Assembly (NCBI GenBank): GCA_947044405.1
Contig: CAMRHE010001067.1
Coordinates: 1-64,000, forward strand
Length of the DNA stretch: 64,000 nucleotides
Direction: 5' to 3'
DNA from: Leptodactylus fallax
Taxonomy: Eukaryota > Chordata > Amphibia > Anura > Leptodactylidae
Shown: positions 60,780 to 64,000 of the stretch, one piece after another
How positions within the stretch are numbered: position 1 is the stretch's first letter
Layout of the letters: the number at the start of each line of letters is the position of its first letter
Notes under the pieces: generated by a model
Told to the model about the DNA's origin: nothing
Database searches by the model: none
The model's input: the letters and a program-made list of their open reading frames with translations, nothing else
Program-made: the position numbers and the translations under genes

Positions 60780-61190
60780 TGCAAAACTGGCACTGATCTC
60801 CTCTTACTGTGCAGAGGGCTGACAGAGCTTGTAACTCTCCAAAACTGCCTTCCTTTCTGGGTCCAGCAGTTTAGGACTGAAGGGCACTGATCTCTCTTCA
60901 CTGTGCAAGAAACTGGCACTGAGCTGGTACCTCTCCAAAACTGCCTTCCTTTCTGGGTGTAGAAGATTAGGACTGAAGGGCACTGACCTCTCCTCGCTGT
61001 GCAGCAGACTGGCACTTAAATTGCACCTCTCCAAAACTGCCTTGCCTGATGGATTCAGGAGATTAGGACTAAAGGGCACTGACCTCTCCTCACTGTGCAG
61101 CAGACTGGCAATGAGCTGGTACTTCTCCAAAACTTGTCTTCTGGGCGCAGCAGATTAGGACTGAAGGGCACTGACCTCCCTTCACTGTGC
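60780..61190. repeat. 96-bp minisatellite in the PGR leader/promoter
   Basis: The word CTCTCCAAAACTGCCTT recurs at 60836, 60932 and 61028 and, diverged, at 61124: an exact 96-bp period over about four and a half copies. Because 96 is a multiple of three, minus-strand frames run through it as 32-residue repeats (LLHSEERSVPFSPNLL). Confidence 0.92.
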
Positions 61191-62110
61191 AGTTTAATGC
61201 CAGGGTTTACTCCGGATTAGAGGCGAGGTCACTATCTGGATGCCTCTCTCTGCTGTGTGTCTCTTCCAAAGTCTCTGCACTCTCTGCTACTTTACCTGCT
61301 TGTCTCATAGGTCTGTTTTTAATATTTAATATTGGGGCTTTTTTGTATTTGTTTTTTCTTAATGCTTTTTTGGTATTTTTTTCTTTTTGTATTTTTTCCA
61401 GGGTTTAGTGGTTTGTGCAGAGCTGACAGTGGTTGCCATGTTCCTTTTCATATCTTCATTTACTTTCATCATGTTACCCTTCTTTCTCCTGGCTGCTGGT
61501 GACACAGGGGCTTCCTCTATTACGGTCCCTGGAGATGACCCTAAGTAGGTATGTGCTATTTCCATAACAGAATCACAAAGGTCAGTTCCTTTACCTTTAT
61601 TACAGGGAGATCACACTTATTTTACCTGAATGCATTCTGTTGTTCCCTGTTATCAGTCATTTAATTGTGAAGAGAGATTGTCCGTAGTGGTTTTCCAGTT
61701 GAATTATTTTTTTTTGTCCAAAAATGTCTGTTACATTGTGTGCCGCTTTATTTTCTTATATCTCTCCTTAGATTGTCACACACTGTTAAAAATGTTCATT
61801 CCTTTTCAGAAACATTGCAGCTGCATGCAAAACCGCTGAAAAAAGGAGTCTGTCACCAGAGCCCAGCATATCAGCCCACCCCGCAGATAGGTAGGTTGGG
61901 GGTCACTGGAATCATACAGTGTTTTCCCTTTGTGAATCAGTGACTCTGTTGCCAATTTTGTCATTATGCAAATGAGCTCTTTGGAAAAGAGAGAAGCTAT
62001 TTCAGTGTGCATACACAGAAGGCTGTCAATCATTTTGTGTGGGCATGGTTATCAGGACTGTCACTGTCTCTGCTAGGAGTCCTGTCTGGATTTACTCTGA
62101 TTTTAACTCA
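61191..62110 (-). other. Upstream region of PGR, nothing recognised
   Basis: Probable promoter and 5' flank. Contains T-rich stretches and no clear TATA box at a defensible place. No gene on either strand. Confidence 0.5.
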
Positions 62111-62114
62111 GAAA

Positions 62115-63755
62115 TCCTGCTCCAAATAATATAACCCTAAATATCACTAAGTTCAGCTCCCTCTATCATATAACCCTGTATATCACAGAGCTCAGCTTCT
62201 CTCCCTCTATCATATAACCCTATATATCACACAGCTCAGCTTCTCTCCTCTATCATATAACCCTATATATCAGAGCTCAGCTTCTCTCCTCTATCATATA
62301 ACCCTATATATCACAGAGCTCAGCTTCTCTCCTCTATCATATAACCCTATATATCACAGAGCTCAGCTTCTCTCCTCTATCATATAACCCTATATATCAC
62401 AGAGCTCAGCTTCTCTCCTCTATCATATAACCCTATATATCACAGAGCTCAGCTTCTCTCCTCTATCATATAACCTATATATCACAGAGCGCAGCTCTCT
62501 CCTCTATCATATAACCCTATATATCACAGAGATCAGCTTCTCTCCTCTATCATATAACACTATATATCACAGAGCTCAGCTTCTCTCCTCTATCATATAA
62601 CCCTATATATCACAGAGCTCAGCTTCTCTCCCTCTATCATATAAACCTATATATCACAGAGCTCAGCTTCTCTCCTCTGTCATATAACCCTATATATCAC
62701 AGAGCTCAGCTTCTCTCCTCTATCATATAACACTATATATCACAGAGCTCAGCTTCTCTCCTCTATCATATAACCCTATATATCACAGAGCTCAGCTTCT
62801 CTCCTCTATCATATAAACCTATATATCACAGAGCTCAGCTTCTCTCCTCTGTCATATAACCCTATATATCACAGAGCTCAGCTTCTCTCCTCTATCATAT
62901 AACCCTATATAGCACAGAGCTCAGCTTCTCTCCTCTATCATATAACCCTATATAGCACAGAGCTCAGCTTCTCTCCTCTATCATATAACCCTATATAGCA
63001 CAAAGCTCAGCTTCTCTCCTCTATCATATAACCTATATATCACAGAGCTCAGCTTTTCTCCCTCTATCATATAACCTATATATCACAGAGCTCAGCTTCT
63101 CTCCTCTATCATATAACCCTATATAGCACAGAGCTCAGCTTCTCTCCTCTATCATATAACCTATATATCACAGAGCTCAGCTTCTCTCCTCTATCATATA
63201 ACCCTATATATCACAGAGCTCAGCTTCTCTCCTCTGTCATATAACCCTATATATCACAGAGCTCAGCTTCTCTCCTCTATCATATAAACCTATATATCAC
63301 AGAGCCCAGCTTCTCTCCCTCTATCATATAACCCTATATATCACAGAGCTCAGCTTCTCTCCTCTATCATCTAACCCTATATATCACAGAGCTCAGCTTC
63401 TCTCCTCTATCATATAACCCTATATATCACAGAGCTCAGCTTCTCTCCTCTATCATATAACCCTATATATCACAGAGCTCAGCTTCTCTCCCTCTATCAT
63501 ATAACCCTATATATCACAGAGCTCAGCTTCTCTCCCTCTATCATATATCCCTATATATCACAGAGCTCAGCTTCTCTCCTCTATCATATAAACCTATATA
63601 TCGCAGAGCTCAGCTTCTCTCCTCTATCATATAACCCTATATATCGCAGAGCTCAGCTTCTCTCCTCTATCATATAACCCTATATATCACAGAGCTCAGC
63701 TTCTCTCCTCTATCATATAACCCTATATATCGCAGAGCTCAGCCTCTCTCCCTTT
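62115..63755. repeat. 43-bp satellite-like array upstream of PGR
   Basis: About 38 head-to-tail units of 43 bp with the words CTATCATATAACCCTATATA and TCACAGAGCTCAGCTTCTCT. Units vary by 1-2-bp indels and single bases; a TATATAGCACAGAG variant is clustered mainly at about 62905-63135, suggesting local amplification. Confidence 0.95.
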
Positions 63756-64000
63756 ATTATAACCCGCTTTCTGTTCACTTTACGTTTAACTGGGCGTTAG
63801 TCCTTTCACTTTAATTTGGTCATATAATAAATAAATATAATAAGATAAGCACCAATTCACAAGGGGAAAACGCTGTTTGATTCAGGTGACCCTAACCTAT
63901 TTTGCAATAATCTAAATGTTAAATATACTGTATCATTCAATAGTTTCCACATGCTATTTCTTTCCATATTTTTCTGGGTTTTTTTTTTTTTAATATTCTA
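63756..64000. other. Window end, nothing recognised
   Basis: AT-rich sequence past the satellite array. Confidence 0.4.

Noticed and set aside
60569..61130. Repeated 32-residue frames taken as a possible longer PR N-terminus
   Set aside because: The frame in phase with PGR stops at 60804 and a further in-frame TAA lies just before the PGR start, so these cannot be part of the receptor; the text has no PR similarity.
61191..64000. Search for a neighbouring gene upstream of PGR
   Set aside because: No conserved coding segment or splice-framed exon was found; only repeats and unrecognised sequence.

Overview
This window is vertebrate nuclear DNA, most likely from a frog with a large, repeat-rich genome. 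It is dominated by one host gene, the nuclear progesterone receptor (PGR), on the minus strand. Exons 1 to 6 are recognisable (exon 1 at 59554-60473, exon 2 at 53732-53880, exon 3 at 43238-43354, exon 4 at 13892-14191, exon 5 at 10820-10964, exon 6 at 9526-9656). All five junctions keep AG/GT splice sites and reading phase. Exons 7 and 8 (the end of the ligand-binding domain) are not visible and should lie beyond the left edge. The protein reads as an amphibian-type receptor: a compact N-terminal domain, a P-box GSCKV DNA-binding domain, and a ligand-binding domain with Cys where human PR has Gly722. The frog assignment rests on the receptor sequence and the mix of Tc1/mariner, TTAA-target, hAT and Tx1/L1-like repeats; the species cannot be named.

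The introns are crowded with transposable elements. Intron 6 (left edge to 9525) holds a nearly full-length antisense L1/Tx1-type LINE, an orientation-switching minisatellite, and a 5'-truncated sense LINE with a clear target-site duplication. Intron 4 holds an intact Tc1-like transposon with DD35E spacing. It also holds, exactly at the exon 4 donor, a hAT MITE whose 8-bp target duplication is the splice donor itself. Intron 3 (29 kb) holds Tc1 MITEs, a 416-bp palindrome, two DD38E Tc1 elements side by side in a TA microsatellite, a TTAA-flanked element, a second copy of the DD35E element with an intact ORF, and an LTR element (31349-37034). That LTR element carries a long coiled-coil reading frame resembling the tail of non-muscle myosin II heavy chain and is itself interrupted by an antisense CR1/L2-type LINE. 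Intron 2 holds a complete but broken hAT transposon with a perfect 8-bp target duplication and a 31-bp minisatellite. Intron 1 holds a second hAT MITE with a perfect 8-bp target duplication.

Upstream of PGR exon 1 there is a 96-bp minisatellite in the presumed 5' leader or promoter (about 60780-61190) and a 43-bp satellite-like array of roughly 38 units (62115-63755). No second host gene was recognised.

The strongest leads are the transposon-duplicated splice donor of PGR exon 4 and the LTR element with captured myosin-like coding sequence. Next are the Cys at the RU486-determining position, the two near-identical intact Tc1-like copies in opposite orientation, and a shared hairpin-plus-minisatellite module found inside several different MITEs.
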